From positions 1,540,694 through 1,604,693 of the forward strand of contig OZ221969.1 of the NCBI GenBank assembly GCA_965119715.1: a DNA stretch of 64,000 nucleotides. Reading direction: 5' to 3'. Positions within the stretch are counted from its first letter, which is position 1, and each line of letters starts with the position of its first letter. This stretch comes from JASBYZ01 sp029983705 (lineage in GTDB: Bacteria; Actinomycetota; Coriobacteriia; Coriobacteriales; JAEZZM01). Both the position numbers and the translations under genes were made by a program. The notes below the pieces were generated by a model. It saw nothing but the letters and a program-made list of their open reading frames with translations, was not told the origin of the DNA and made no database searches. This document shows, in pieces, positions 9,518-19,029 of the stretch.

Positions 9518-10771
9518 ATGCATAACACCGAAGTTGTAAGTGTTGATGAGGCACGTGCACTCGTTTTAGCACACTCATATCAAACTTCCTATGAATACAT
9601 ACGACTTGAAGAGAGCTTAGGTCGAGTCTTATTTTCAACGCAAACATCCCCAGAGGCTGTTCCTCCCTTTGCAACAAGCCTTATGGATGGCTTTGCACTT
9701 GCAAGCAAAGACGCTCAAAACGTCTCGAAATCTAGCCCCTTATCTTTGGGAGTTGTGGGCCACATTGGGGCAGGCATGGTCTTTGATGGCTCACTTAGAG
9801 CAGGCCAGTGCGTACGAATTATGACAGGGTGCGCACTTCCTGAGGGCACAGACAGTGTTATTAAGCTTGAAGATACCGCAATTAGCACAGGCACTGGAGG
9901 AAAAGGTTCTGTCATCTCCTATGGCTACCCTATTAAGCCAGGTCAGTTTGTAAAAGCTAAGGGTGCAGAGGTAGAAGTAGGAGATGTCTTAGTTGAGGGT
10001 GGACAGGTAATTGACGCTCACTGCATTGGAGCACTCTCAAGCCTTGGCTTTTCTGAGATCTCTGTATTTCAAAAACCAAAGGTAGCAATCATACCGCTTG
10101 GCTCAGAACTCGTTGAAACCTCTCATACACCAAAAATGGGACAGATTAGAAACTCTAATCGCTATACGCTATCTGCCCTTGCACAAAAGGCAGGAGCCGA
10201 GGTAATTCCCTTTGACATTATTCCTGATGATAGAGGGGCTATTGCAGAGACTATCCTGCGCGCAACAGAGCTTGCAGACATTGTAGTCACATCTGGCGGC
10301 TCTGCTGGAGGCGACTTTGATTTTATTGACTATGTTATAAAAGACTTAGGCGAGCTCTTATACACCGATGTTTTGATGAACCCGGCAAAAACCCAAGGCT
10401 TTGGCATTGTTAAAGGAGTGCCAGTGTTTGGACTACCAGGACAGCCCACCGCAGCCATGATGGCTTTTGAAGTTTTGGTGAGACCTGCGATAAGAAAATG
10501 TGGTGGCTTTGCAAAGATTTATAGAACCAGAGTTGATGCGCGCCTTGATTGCCCAGTTAAATATGGGAGAAGGACTAATCACCTCCCCCACTACCAGTAC
10601 GCACATGCCTACTACGATGGGCAAATGAATTTATGGGTAAAACCTCTTAGACAAGGTGGCTCCTTGTATAACGCACTTGATGGGGTTAACGGCTTTGTAC
10701 TTATGCCTCCAAGTGAAGACGAGCTACAAATTTCACAGTTGATTGATTTCTATTCTTTTGTAATTATGTAG
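9518..10771 (+). CDS. moeA: Molybdopterin molybdenumtransferase
   Basis: 417 residues. The N-terminal domain I/II signature is FATSLMDGFALAS; domain III (MoCF-like) has the TSGGSAGGDFDF loop and PAKTQGFGIV, VPVFGLPGQPTA. MoeA inserts molybdate into adenylylated molybdopterin to give active Mo cofactor. It is the first gene of a five-gene MoCo cluster, divergent from ligA across about 115 bases; a GAGAGGG ribosome-binding site precedes the ATG. Confidence 0.95.
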   Translation: MHNTEVVSVDEARALVLAHSYQTSYEYIRLEESLGRVLFSTQTSPEAVPPFATSLMDGFALASKDAQNVSKSSPLSLGVVGHIGAGMVFDGSLRAGQCVRIMTGCALPEGTDSVIKLEDTAISTGTGGKGSVISYGYPIKPGQFVKAKGAEVEVGDVLVEGGQVIDAHCIGALSSLGFSEISVFQKPKVAIIPLGSELVETSHTPKMGQIRNSNRYTLSALAQKAGAEVIPFDIIPDDRGAIAETILRATELADIVVTSGGSAGGDFDFIDYVIKDLGELLYTDVLMNPAKTQGFGIVKGVPVFGLPGQPTAAMMAFEVLVRPAIRKCGGFAKIYRTRVDARLDCPVKYGRRTNHLPHYQYAHAYYDGQMNLWVKPLRQGGSLYNALDGVNGFVLMPPSEDELQISQLIDFYSFVIM

Positions 10772-10804
10772 CATACAAGGGCGCAAGAATACTGGAGAGA
10801 ACGC

Positions 10805-11341
10805 ATGCCAAATAATCTCACCTATGTAAATGGTGTTTTAGTTATATCAGTTGTAGCTTGGTCTAACTCTGGCAAGACCACACTTTTTGAAAAGGTCGTA
10901 TCAGAGCTTGAGTCAAGAGGAATTAAGGTTGGGGTAATCAAGCATCACTCACACTCAACCCCTATTGATGCGGTGGGAAAAGATTCCTGGCGCTACTCAG
11001 AGGCAGGTGCAAGTGCGGTGATTATCTCATCTCCAGATGAGTATGGCGTTTTTAGACGCATGCCAGAAGGTGAAGCAAGTTTAGTAAGCCTCTGTGAGCA
11101 CTTAAGCGATGAGGTAGATCTAATTTTGACCGAGGGCTACAAGTACGAGGGCATGAGCAAGATTGAATTTTCCAGAAAAGATTTCAATCCTGAACCAGTA
11201 GAGTCTCCTGAAAACTTAATTGCCCTTATTAGTGATAATGAAGAGCGCAAAGCTGATTTAGATAAACGTGGACTTAAGACCTTTAACTTAGACGATGTTA
11301 TAGGAGTAAGTAACTTTATTGAGTCGCTTATGCGCAGTTAA
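10805..11341 (+). CDS. mobB: Molybdopterin-guanine dinucleotide biosynthesis adaptor MobB
   Basis: 178 residues with a P-loop near residue 20 (WSNSGKTTLFEKV), the conserved IKHHSHSTPID segment, and LTEGYKYEGMSKIEF. MobB is a GTP-binding partner of MobA in converting Mo-molybdopterin to the guanine dinucleotide form, the cofactor of DMSO-reductase family enzymes such as formate dehydrogenase. MobA is not in this window. The gene lies 33 bases after moeA and is followed within nine bases by moaA. Confidence 0.92.
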   Translation: MPNNLTYVNGVLVISVVAWSNSGKTTLFEKVVSELESRGIKVGVIKHHSHSTPIDAVGKDSWRYSEAGASAVIISSPDEYGVFRRMPEGEASLVSLCEHLSDEVDLILTEGYKYEGMSKIEFSRKDFNPEPVESPENLIALISDNEERKADLDKRGLKTFNLDDVIGVSNFIESLMRS

Positions 11342-11349
11342 GGATATTG

Positions 11350-12360
11350 ATGCCTATGTCTAAAGACCAATTTGGACGTAAAATTGATTATTTAAGAATT
11401 TCAGTTACCGATAGGTGTAACTATAGATGTAGATATTGCATGCCTGAAGAGGGCATCACACTCATGGCTCACGAGAAGCTCTTAAGCTTTGAAGACATCG
11501 AATTTTTTGTTAAAGTTGCAGCTCAAGAGGGCATTAAAAATATTCGTCTTACCGGCGGAGAACCTTTAGTCCGCCCTCACCTTGCAGACCTTATAAAGCT
11601 ACTCAAACAAATTGAGGGTATTGAAGATATCTCAATTACCACTAACGCTGCCCTTCTCCCTCGTTTTGCAGACGAGCTTAAAGCGGCAGGACTTGACCGT
11701 GTAAATATCTCTCTTGATACCCTTGACCCTGAGGCGTTTAAATATGTAACGCGCAGAGGTAAGGTTGAGGAAGCTCTTGCAGGTATTGAGTGTGCGCTCG
11801 CATATGATTTTGCACCAGTAAAAATCAATACCGTTGTTGTGCGCTCACTTGAGCAAGACTTTGAAAGCTTTATTAAGCTTGCCTACGAAAAGCCCTTATC
11901 AGTTAGGTTTATTGAGTACATGCCAGTTGGTGACTCAGCAGGCTTTGATGAGACTGGCTGGTCAATTGAGGATACCATCCCTTCTAAAGAGCTCATTCAC
12001 ACAATTTCTGAGCTTGGTGAGAAGATGGGGCTTGGTCCGCTAGAGCGCTTGGATGATAACCGCGTATACGGACACGGACCTGCAAGCTATTACAGCTTTG
12101 AGGGTGCAAAAGGCTCAATCGGCTTTATTAATGCACTTTCAAACCATTTCTGCTTTAAGTGTAACCGCCTGCGCCTTACCTCAGAAGGCGAGCTCAGGCC
12201 ATGTTTATTCTCTGATCTTGAGTACGATTTAAGTGAAGCTATTAAAACACGTGATGTAGAAAAAACTCGAGAAGGACTTACAGAGGCGCTCAAGACTAAA
12301 CCTCGAGACCATCACGACCGTATTGGAACCGATAGATTAATGAGCCAAATTGGAGGCTAA
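11350..12360 (+). CDS. moaA: GTP 3',8-cyclase
   Basis: 336 residues. The N-terminal radical SAM motif is RCNYRCRYC and the C-terminal second 4Fe-4S site is CFKCNRLRLTSEGELRPCLF. MoaA converts GTP to 3',8-cyclo-GTP, the first step of molybdopterin synthesis. ATG 11350 was chosen over the in-frame TTG 11347 because TAAGGA (11339-11344) is then five to six bases away. The 3' end runs into the moaC translation start region, and moaC completes the first stage of the pathway. Confidence 0.96.
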   Translation: MPMSKDQFGRKIDYLRISVTDRCNYRCRYCMPEEGITLMAHEKLLSFEDIEFFVKVAAQEGIKNIRLTGGEPLVRPHLADLIKLLKQIEGIEDISITTNAALLPRFADELKAAGLDRVNISLDTLDPEAFKYVTRRGKVEEALAGIECALAYDFAPVKINTVVVRSLEQDFESFIKLAYEKPLSVRFIEYMPVGDSAGFDETGWSIEDTIPSKELIHTISELGEKMGLGPLERLDDNRVYGHGPASYYSFEGAKGSIGFINALSNHFCFKCNRLRLTSEGELRPCLFSDLEYDLSEAIKTRDVEKTREGLTEALKTKPRDHHDRIGTDRLMSQIGG

Positions 12361-12361
12361 T

Positions 12362-12874
12362 GTGAGTGACGAGAAGCTCTCTCATGTAGATGAACGCGGA
12401 CAAGTACGCATGGTAGATGTTGGTATGAAGGCAGATACCGAGCGTATTGCTGTTGCTCATTCATGCATACTTATGAAGCAAGAAACCCTTGACCTTATTG
12501 TTGAGGGAAGAGCTGCTAAAGGTGATGTCTTAGCCACCGCACGCGTTGCAGGTGTTATGGCTGCAAAAAAGACAGCTGATCTTATTCCAATGTGTCATCC
12601 CCTCTTGATTACCAAGTCAAAAATTGAAATCGAAGTTATTGAGCCAGGTAGTCGTAAGGACAATAGAGTCGGTCTTGAAATTTTTGCTACCCTTGGCGTC
12701 ACCGGCAAAACTGGAATTGAAATGGAGGCGCTCACTGCAGCTTCTGTAGGTGCGCTTACCGTATACGATATGTGTAAGGCAGTTGACAGAGGTATGGAAA
12801 TTACCGATGTCTACCTGCTTAAAAAAGCCGGAGGAAAATCCGGAATTTGGCTCAGAGAAGACCAGGAGGCCTAA
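12362..12874 (+). CDS. moaC: Cyclic pyranopterin monophosphate synthase
   Basis: 170 residues from GTG 12362. GTG is preferred to the upstream TTG 12350 because TGGAGG (12351-12356) is positioned as its ribosome-binding site. Hallmarks are the C-H site IPMCHPLLITK, the TLGVTGKTGIEMEALTA segment and VYDMCKAVD. MoaC rearranges 3',8-cyclo-GTP to cyclic pyranopterin monophosphate. The start begins right after the moaA stop, and mogA starts immediately at the moaC stop, consistent with coupled translation. Confidence 0.95.
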   Translation: MSDEKLSHVDERGQVRMVDVGMKADTERIAVAHSCILMKQETLDLIVEGRAAKGDVLATARVAGVMAAKKTADLIPMCHPLLITKSKIEIEVIEPGSRKDNRVGLEIFATLGVTGKTGIEMEALTAASVGALTVYDMCKAVDRGMEITDVYLLKKAGGKSGIWLREDQEA

Positions 12875-13357
12875 ATGTCACTTAAGCTATCAATTATTAC
12901 CTGCTCTGACACGCGCTCAATTGAAGAGGATAGTGCAGGCGCTCGCCTTAAAGAACTTATTGAAGATGCCGGTCATGAGGTGCTTGACCACATTATAATT
13001 AAGGACGATAAGGACAGCATTAAATCAAACATCAAGGCTCAAATTGATGCAGGCGCTGATATTGTACTTACCTGCGGGGGTACTGGGCTATCACCTAGAG
13101 ATGTAACCCCTGATGTAACACTTGAAGTTTGTGACAGAGAGGTTCCAGGCTTTGGTGAGGCTATGCGTGCATACTCACTCCAAATTACCGGCAGAGCTAT
13201 GCTCTCTCGTGCAACTGCAGGACAAATTGGAAACTCACTTGTTATTAACTTCCCTGGATCTAGAAAAGCTGCCCAAGAAAACTGGGAAGCTGTAGCTGAC
13301 CAATTTGAGCATGCAATTGAGATGGCTCACGGCGGAGGCCACAATCACTCTAAATAA
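12875..13357 (+). CDS. MogA/MoaB-family molybdopterin adenylyltransferase
   Basis: 160 residues with the MoCF fold motif TCGGTGLSPRDVTPDVT and the binding loop VINFPGSRKAA. The family adenylylates molybdopterin before molybdenum insertion by MoeA. The protein ends in a Gly/His tail (GGGHNHSK) that could bind metal. MogA and MoaB are hard to tell apart by sequence, so no symbol is given. Its start abuts the moaC stop, and its 3' end overlaps the convergent yaaA gene by 13 bases. Confidence 0.92.
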   Translation: MSLKLSIITCSDTRSIEEDSAGARLKELIEDAGHEVLDHIIIKDDKDSIKSNIKAQIDAGADIVLTCGGTGLSPRDVTPDVTLEVCDREVPGFGEAMRAYSLQITGRAMLSRATAGQIGNSLVINFPGSRKAAQENWEAVADQFEHAIEMAHGGGHNHSK

Positions 13358-14124
13358 GGTTCATCAGCTATAAAGACATAGTTTTGTTGACTTGAGAGCT
13401 CTGGACTAAAGCGATAGCCATAGCGGTTGTAATTTTTTAAATCTTGAGGGTCTTGGATTTGATGTTTTAAAACATAGGAAGCCATGGACCCTCTTCCTAT
13501 TTTTGCCCAAGTAGACTGGGTGTAGTATCCATTTTTTCCAAGTATTTTAAAATCAGCACTAAGCACCTGAGGGCTATTTTGCTCATCTCTAAGAAGTGCC
13601 TTGGTATATTCATGAGAGGTGAGATTTAAAATAAGGGTCTCTGCCTCATTAAACACGCAATCAATAAGCTTGTTATCCCAGAATTTAAAGAGATTTTTAG
13701 CTCCCTCAAGCTGCAGGCGTGCTTGCATCTCTAAACGATAAGCTTGAACCGCATCTAATGGACGCAGAAGTCCGTATAAGCCAGAGGCTATACGCAGGTG
13801 CTCTTGGGCATAGTGCCACATCTCCTCTGACCACTCCTCAGGTTTGAGATGCTTAAAGGCAATACCATCAAAGCTTAAGGCAGCTGCAGTAAGCCTGTCT
13901 TTATCGGGCACATCTGTAGTAGCAAAGTCTTGCCACATCACATAAAACTCAGCGCAAGCCTCTCCTTTAACTTTAATAAGTTTAGAAAACTCATCAAAGT
14001 CTAAAGACTTGACCGCTGAGGCAAGCTTATGTGCCTCCTCTAAAAAATACGGAGTGCTTAACTTTAAATTAAAAGGCGCATCCACATGCCTCATGCGCAT
14101 TGCAGGTGAAAGTAAAACGAGCAT
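13345..14124 (-). CDS. yaaA: YaaA/UPF0246-family peroxide stress protein
   Basis: 259 residues. The start MLVLLSPAM, the central GLYGLLRPLDAVQAYRLEM and the C-terminal NYNRYGYRFSPELS are strong family signatures. YaaA in E. coli lowers free iron during hydrogen peroxide stress and binds DNA. The start overlaps the upstream Crp/Fnr-type regulator by one base, so the two are translationally coupled and the regulator may respond to redox stress; that link is inference. Confidence 0.92.
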   Translation of the reverse strand: MLVLLSPAMRMRHVDAPFNLKLSTPYFLEEAHKLASAVKSLDFDEFSKLIKVKGEACAEFYVMWQDFATTDVPDKDRLTAAALSFDGIAFKHLKPEEWSEEMWHYAQEHLRIASGLYGLLRPLDAVQAYRLEMQARLQLEGAKNLFKFWDNKLIDCVFNEAETLILNLTSHEYTKALLRDEQNSPQVLSADFKILGKNGYYTQSTWAKIGRGSMASYVLKHQIQDPQDLKNYNRYGYRFSPELSSQQNYVFIADEPYLE

Positions 14125-14855
14125 TAGATTATGAATGCTCTCAGTGCATCGATATCTTTAATTATAAGGGTACGTGGTCCCTTAAAATCAATTATGCCGC
14201 GCTCTTTAAACTCAGTAAGCTTACGAGTAATAGTCTCTCTGGTAAGGCCTGCAAATGAGCCCATATCCTCACGATTCATTGGAAGGTTTAAAACGTATTC
14301 ACCATCTTTTAGAGTTGCAAACTCATCTTTAAGTTTTAAGATGAGCCATGCTGCCTTAATGCTTGCATTAGATGCAGTCAGGCGAGAAATTAAATCCTCT
14401 GCCCAGCGAATACGCTCGTAGCTTTTAGAAAGCATATGCTTAAGCACGATTGGACTTTGTAGGGCGTGCTCAATAAAGGCTTCCTTTTTAACAATGGCAA
14501 CCACACTGTCTGAGAGACACTGCCCCATATAACGGTAGTCATCTTCACTTAAGAGGTTTAATCCTCCAATAAAGTCACCATTGTTATAGACATAAAGCAT
14601 TTGCTCTTTGCCCTCTGGAGTGTTATAGAAAATTTTGACATGTCCATCTACCACTAGATAAAGCTGCTCTGCATGGTCGCCTGTCCTAAACACAAATTGA
14701 CCTTTTTTAAATTTAGCAAAGTCTACGCCGCGTGCAATATTTCCAATAAGCTCAGAGTCCTCTACTCCTTTAAAAAGTGAGAGGTTTTTGATGTCATAGC
14801 CGTAGCGTTCTTTAGCCTCATGAGCTGAAATCACATCAAAATTTCTATTGATCAT
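14124..14855 (-). CDS. Crp/Fnr-family transcriptional regulator
   Basis: 243 residues. Residues about 28-140 form a cyclic-nucleotide-binding-like beta roll (FRTGDHAEQLYLVVDGHVKI). A dimer helix and a C-terminal winged helix follow with the recognition segment NREDMGSFAGLTRETITRKL. No N-terminal Fnr-type cysteine cluster is present (the one clear cysteine is in MGQCLSDS), so oxygen sensing by an Fe-S cluster is unlikely. The ligand is unknown. It forms a two-gene operon with yaaA. Confidence 0.9.
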   Translation of the reverse strand: MINRNFDVISAHEAKERYGYDIKNLSLFKGVEDSELIGNIARGVDFAKFKKGQFVFRTGDHAEQLYLVVDGHVKIFYNTPEGKEQMLYVYNNGDFIGGLNLLSEDDYRYMGQCLSDSVVAIVKKEAFIEHALQSPIVLKHMLSKSYERIRWAEDLISRLTASNASIKAAWLILKLKDEFATLKDGEYVLNLPMNREDMGSFAGLTRETITRKLTEFKERGIIDFKGPRTLIIKDIDALRAFII

Positions 14856-14933
14856 ATCAACCTTCTTTAAACCGAAGAGCTAGTTTTCTTCAAAGACGAT
14901 AGTACCCTAAAACTGTGCCTGAGGTCACTAAAT

Positions 14934-17312
14934 TTATTTATTCTCGTCAGTATCCATATCAGCATACTTAGGCTGGTAACGCTTTAGAAGCAGTGAGTTT
15001 GAAACTACTGAAACACTTGAGAGTGCCATTGCCGCACTTGAAATCTCAGGTCGTAAGAAGCCAAAGGCAGCAAGTGGAATACCTATAACATTATAGGCAA
15101 GTGCCCAGAAGAAGTTCTGCTTAATCTTGCTCATGGTAGCTCTCGAGAGGTCAAGGGCATTAACTACGTCCAAGAGATTGTCTTTTACCAATACAATAGA
15201 GCCCGTCTCAATAGCTGCATCAGATCCTGCACCCATGGTAATTCCTACATGAGCCTGGGCAAGTGCTGGGGTGTCATTGATACCATCTCCCACCATTGCC
15301 ACAATTCTTCCTTCATCTTGAAGCTTTTTAATTTGAGCGGCCTTATCGTCAGGAAAGACCTCTGCAATAACATTTTGCTTATCAATGCCAACTTCTTTTG
15401 CAATAGCGTAAGCACTTGGATAAATATCACCGCTAAGAAGAATTGGCTCAATATTGAGTTTTTTAAGCTCTAAAATTGCCTGCTTGGCGCTTGGCTTAAG
15501 GGTATCAGACACAGTAATTGCGCCAAGGAGCCCGCGCTTTTGGCTGGTGAGATACATAATAGTTCTACCGCGCTCTAAGGCTTTTTCTATTTGAGCGCTA
15601 AAATTCTCCGGGCGTTCAAGCTTTTCTGGTAGGGTTTTTGCGCTTCCCAAGGTATAGCTCTCGCCCTCAAGTCTTGCACGTATGCCTTTTCCCACAAGAG
15701 CTTCAAAATCTTCAAGTTCTTTAAGCTCATGTGTTCCTTCTTCAAATGAAAGAATTGCGTCTGATAGTGGGTGCTCTGAGTGTTTTTCTAGAGACTGAGC
15801 AATACTTATAAGCTCATCTTTTGAGGTATCACCTTCGGTAATCACTTCTTGCACTTCAGGCTTACCAATGGTAAGTGTTCCGGTCTTATCAAAGACAACC
15901 GTATTAACCTTATGTGCTGTCTCAAGCACCTCACCATCTTTTATTAAAATACCCAGCTCAGCGCCCTTACCGGTTCCAACCATAATAGCAGTTGGAGTTG
16001 CAAGTCCAAGCGCACAGGGGCAGGCAATAACAATTACCGACACACCCGTAAGCAAAGCTTTTTCAAAGGTAGAGTGAGCGTTTATGATATCGGGAGACAA
16101 AACTTCTGAAGATATGAGTTGTGGTACTAAGAAATTCCATCCTAAAAATGATAGGAGGCCAATTAAGAGCACCGCAGGTACAAAGATAGCTGAGATTTTA
16201 TCGGCAAATTTTTGAACTGGTGGGTGAGAACCTTGGGCATCCTCAACCATTTTAATAATTCTTTGCAAGGTTGAGTCTGCGCCTACCTTAGTAGCGCGCA
16301 TGGTAAGGCTTCCGTTTTTGTTTACGGTAGCACCGGTAAGCTTGTCATCAATGCCTTTTTCAACTGGCAGGGGCTCTCCAGTAATCATAGACTCATCCAC
16401 TGAGGAGGCACCCGAAATAACTACTCCGTCAACAGGAATCTGCTCGCCTGGTTTTATAAGTAAGGTATCTCCTGGGACTACCTGATCAAGCTCAAGCACA
16501 CGCTCCTCGCCATTTCTTATAATGCGTGCTTTTTTAGGAGAGAGGTCAATAAGTTTTTCTACCGCCTCACCCGTAGAGCCCTTAGCTCGTGCCTCCATAA
16601 TTTTGCCTAGAAGCACAAAGGTAATAAGCATGGCTGAGGTCTCAAAGAAGGCCATCTGACCTTGGGTTGAAGGTGAAAAGTTAATATAGAGTGAATAAAT
16701 AAACGCAACCGTTGTGCCTAAGGCTACCAGCACATCCATGTTGGCAGCACCATTTTTAAGCGCACCAAATGCTCCCTTATAAAATCTTGCACCGGCATAA
16801 AATTGAACTGGTATGGTAAGTATCATCGAGATGATATTCATCACAAACATCATCTGCTCATGGCTATAGTTTGGCCCGTACAATGCTTCAGCAATAGGGC
16901 TTGTAAGAGCAGCTCCTACCCCAGGAATCATCATAATAGAAAAGATAATGAGGGTAAGAACTAGAGACATTATAAAGATGTTTCTATCGCGCTTAGCTCT
17001 CGCCTTATCTTTTGCTCTTCGCTCTTGATCAAACTTTACGTGATCTGTTGGAATAATCTCGGCGTGATAGCCTAAATCAGAAATCTTTTGGAGTACATCA
17101 TTTACCGAGGTAGAGTTAGGATTATAGTCAAGAGATCCAGTATTGTTTGCAAGGTTAACCGCAATCTCATCCACTCCATCCATTCTGCCCACCATCTTCT
17201 CAATTAAAGCTGAGCATGATGCACAGGTCATACCATCAATAGCTAGACGTATATTTTGAGAATCATGGGCTTTTTGCTCAATATTTGCCGCTTTTGATGT
17301 CTCACTAGACAT
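14934..17312 (-). CDS. copA: Copper-exporting P1B-type ATPase
   Basis: 792 residues. One N-terminal heavy-metal-associated domain carries GMTCASC (about residue 27). The membrane metal site is CPCALGLATPT, the phosphorylation site DKTGTLT, the phosphatase loop TGEP and the hinge GDGINDTPAL. These motifs define Cu(I) P1B-1 pumps that export copper with ATP. No copper chaperone or Cop regulator is adjacent. An AAAGGAG ribosome-binding site lies six bases from the ATG. It is divergent from the MscS gene across about 110 bases. Confidence 0.94.
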   Translation of the reverse strand: MSSETSKAANIEQKAHDSQNIRLAIDGMTCASCSALIEKMVGRMDGVDEIAVNLANNTGSLDYNPNSTSVNDVLQKISDLGYHAEIIPTDHVKFDQERRAKDKARAKRDRNIFIMSLVLTLIIFSIMMIPGVGAALTSPIAEALYGPNYSHEQMMFVMNIISMILTIPVQFYAGARFYKGAFGALKNGAANMDVLVALGTTVAFIYSLYINFSPSTQGQMAFFETSAMLITFVLLGKIMEARAKGSTGEAVEKLIDLSPKKARIIRNGEERVLELDQVVPGDTLLIKPGEQIPVDGVVISGASSVDESMITGEPLPVEKGIDDKLTGATVNKNGSLTMRATKVGADSTLQRIIKMVEDAQGSHPPVQKFADKISAIFVPAVLLIGLLSFLGWNFLVPQLISSEVLSPDIINAHSTFEKALLTGVSVIVIACPCALGLATPTAIMVGTGKGAELGILIKDGEVLETAHKVNTVVFDKTGTLTIGKPEVQEVITEGDTSKDELISIAQSLEKHSEHPLSDAILSFEEGTHELKELEDFEALVGKGIRARLEGESYTLGSAKTLPEKLERPENFSAQIEKALERGRTIMYLTSQKRGLLGAITVSDTLKPSAKQAILELKKLNIEPILLSGDIYPSAYAIAKEVGIDKQNVIAEVFPDDKAAQIKKLQDEGRIVAMVGDGINDTPALAQAHVGITMGAGSDAAIETGSIVLVKDNLLDVVNALDLSRATMSKIKQNFFWALAYNVIGIPLAAFGFLRPEISSAAMALSSVSVVSNSLLLKRYQPKYADMDTDENK

Positions 17313-17423
17313 GACAAGCTCCTTTTCTATAAAGTAGATATATTGAACGCGGGTAATTAATACCTGCTATAAAAGTTAACACTATCTAAACTTTTAATTT
17401 ACCTTAAACCGTGAAAGGCAAAC

Positions 17424-18248
17424 ATGCAAGAAGTAATACAGGTTCTCTCTCCACATTTAACAGACAATTTTCAAAAACTTGTCTTTGTTATCTTGGTGAT
17501 GACTGCAGCCTTTGTTGTTCAATATTTTGGAGATAGACTCATCAGGCGCGTGTGGAGCTACGACAACGTGAACATGCCTTCTGCCTCTATCTTTATTAAC
17601 CTCTTCAGACTCCTTGTATGGGCCTTTGCAATCTCAATCATATTAAAGCCGGTCTTTGGTATAGAGCCTACTGCAGTGCTTACCGCCCTAGGAATTGGAG
17701 GTTTAGCCATCTCTTTAGGTATGAAAGATACGCTTGCAAATATTATTTCAGGACTACAACTTACTGCCACGCGAACGGTTCAGCCTGGAGACTACGTTAC
17801 TATTAATGGGCTCACTGGACTTATTACGGATATTACCTGGAGACACACCACTATAAAGGGGCGCCTGGGCGAGGTAAATATGGTACCAAACTCAGTACTT
17901 AACACCGCATCATTAGTAAAACTTCCGGTAAGCCTTGAATCATTTTCTGCTATTAGCTTTATCTTAAAACCAGATATTGATATCGATGAGGTAAGTAAGG
18001 ACATTATCGACACCACCTATAAGGCTGGTGAAGACTACTTACTTGATAGAAAAACCTATCCTTCTGCAGTTAAACTAACCCGTATTGATACCTACGGGGT
18101 GCACACTGAGTTGTGGATAAATGTAAAGCGGGAGTATTCTTTTGGAACCGCTAAAGATCCAATTATTAGAGCCCTCAAGGATAAGCCTTATCTTGCATAC
18201 TTTGATGAGGCTATCGATGAGGGCGATATTGCAAAAGCTACTTTCTAG
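17424..18248 (+). CDS. Small-conductance mechanosensitive channel (MscS family)
   Basis: 274 residues with N-terminal membrane helices (about 15-35 and 58-80) and a pore-lining helix plus beta domain. The MscS signature runs through GIGGLAISLGMKDTLANII, TVQPGDYVTING and NMVPNSVLNTA. Such channels release solutes on hypo-osmotic shock. It is a short, minimal MscS homologue. The 3' end overlaps the convergent SH3 protein gene by 11 bases. Confidence 0.93.
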   Translation: MQEVIQVLSPHLTDNFQKLVFVILVMTAAFVVQYFGDRLIRRVWSYDNVNMPSASIFINLFRLLVWAFAISIILKPVFGIEPTAVLTALGIGGLAISLGMKDTLANIISGLQLTATRTVQPGDYVTINGLTGLITDITWRHTTIKGRLGEVNMVPNSVLNTASLVKLPVSLESFSAISFILKPDIDIDEVSKDIIDTTYKAGEDYLLDRKTYPSAVKLTRIDTYGVHTELWINVKREYSFGTAKDPIIRALKDKPYLAYFDEAIDEGDIAKATF

Positions 18249-18987
18249 AAGATACGAGAGCTGCGGCTATACCAACAATAACTAAGATAAGTGCAACCGC
18301 ACCAACCAAAAGCACCATTGGATTTTTAAGGATGTACTCTAAGAGTTCTACCTCTTTAGTTTCTGCAGGAGCCTGCGAAACTGCTGCAGTACTTACCTCA
18401 CTTGCAGGAGCTTGAGTAGGCTGAACTTGCTCTTTAGGCTCTTCTTTCTTTGGAGCCTCAGCGCTAAGCTTATCTGACTCAACCCAACCATACTTACCAT
18501 CAAAGTGAGTGTGCTTGGTGCCAGAGCCGCTGTCTGCGTCTAAAACGATTTGCTCACCTTTTGGAATGGTGGTAAGCTCGCCAGATTTGTCAGGGCTTTG
18601 GTAGAGCTTGACATCCTCTTGAGTATAGGCAGTCTCGCTAATGCCCTTTACTTCCTTAGTTGCAGAAATTGGAATCCAGCCAGGCTGCATTTCAAATCTT
18701 ACATAGGCCCAATTTTGGTCCTTTGAAATACCTTCTGCGTGTACAAAGTCACCTTTTTTAAGCTGAGGACCATTTTTGATTTCAGCTGAATTAGAACCAG
18801 AATCAGCACGCATATAAAATGGCTGATCGGCCGTGATTACAACATCTTTATAGTATGCACGTGTAGGCGCGATAATATCGAGTGCCTGTGCAAGTTCAGG
18901 AGCTATCATTGGGGTTGACACTGCAAGGCAAAGACCAAGCGCCGCACCACCAATTACTTGTTTTAGCTTAGAACTTTTATTGGACAT
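18238..18987 (-). CDS. Secreted, membrane-anchored bacterial SH3-domain protein
   Basis: 249 residues. A signal peptide (about 1-36, cut near AQALD) is followed by two SH3b-like segments: residues about 50-105 (PFYMRADSGSNSAEI, FEMQPGWIPIS) and about 118-175 (VKLYQSPDKSGELTTI, DGKYGWVESDKL). A Pro/Ala/Glu-rich linker leads to a C-terminal membrane helix (about 222-245) ending SSRK. There is no LPxTG motif, so the helix itself anchors it. SH3b domains often bind peptidoglycan; the function here is unknown. A clear GGAGG precedes the ATG. Confidence 0.8.
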   Translation of the reverse strand: MSNKSSKLKQVIGGAALGLCLAVSTPMIAPELAQALDIIAPTRAYYKDVVITADQPFYMRADSGSNSAEIKNGPQLKKGDFVHAEGISKDQNWAYVRFEMQPGWIPISATKEVKGISETAYTQEDVKLYQSPDKSGELTTIPKGEQIVLDADSGSGTKHTHFDGKYGWVESDKLSAEAPKKEEPKEQVQPTQAPASEVSTAAVSQAPAETKEVELLEYILKNPMVLLVGAVALILVIVGIAAALVSSRK

Positions 18988-19029
18988 GTAAATCCTCCAT
19001 AAAACGCTTTTAAAGTTAATCGTCTTATT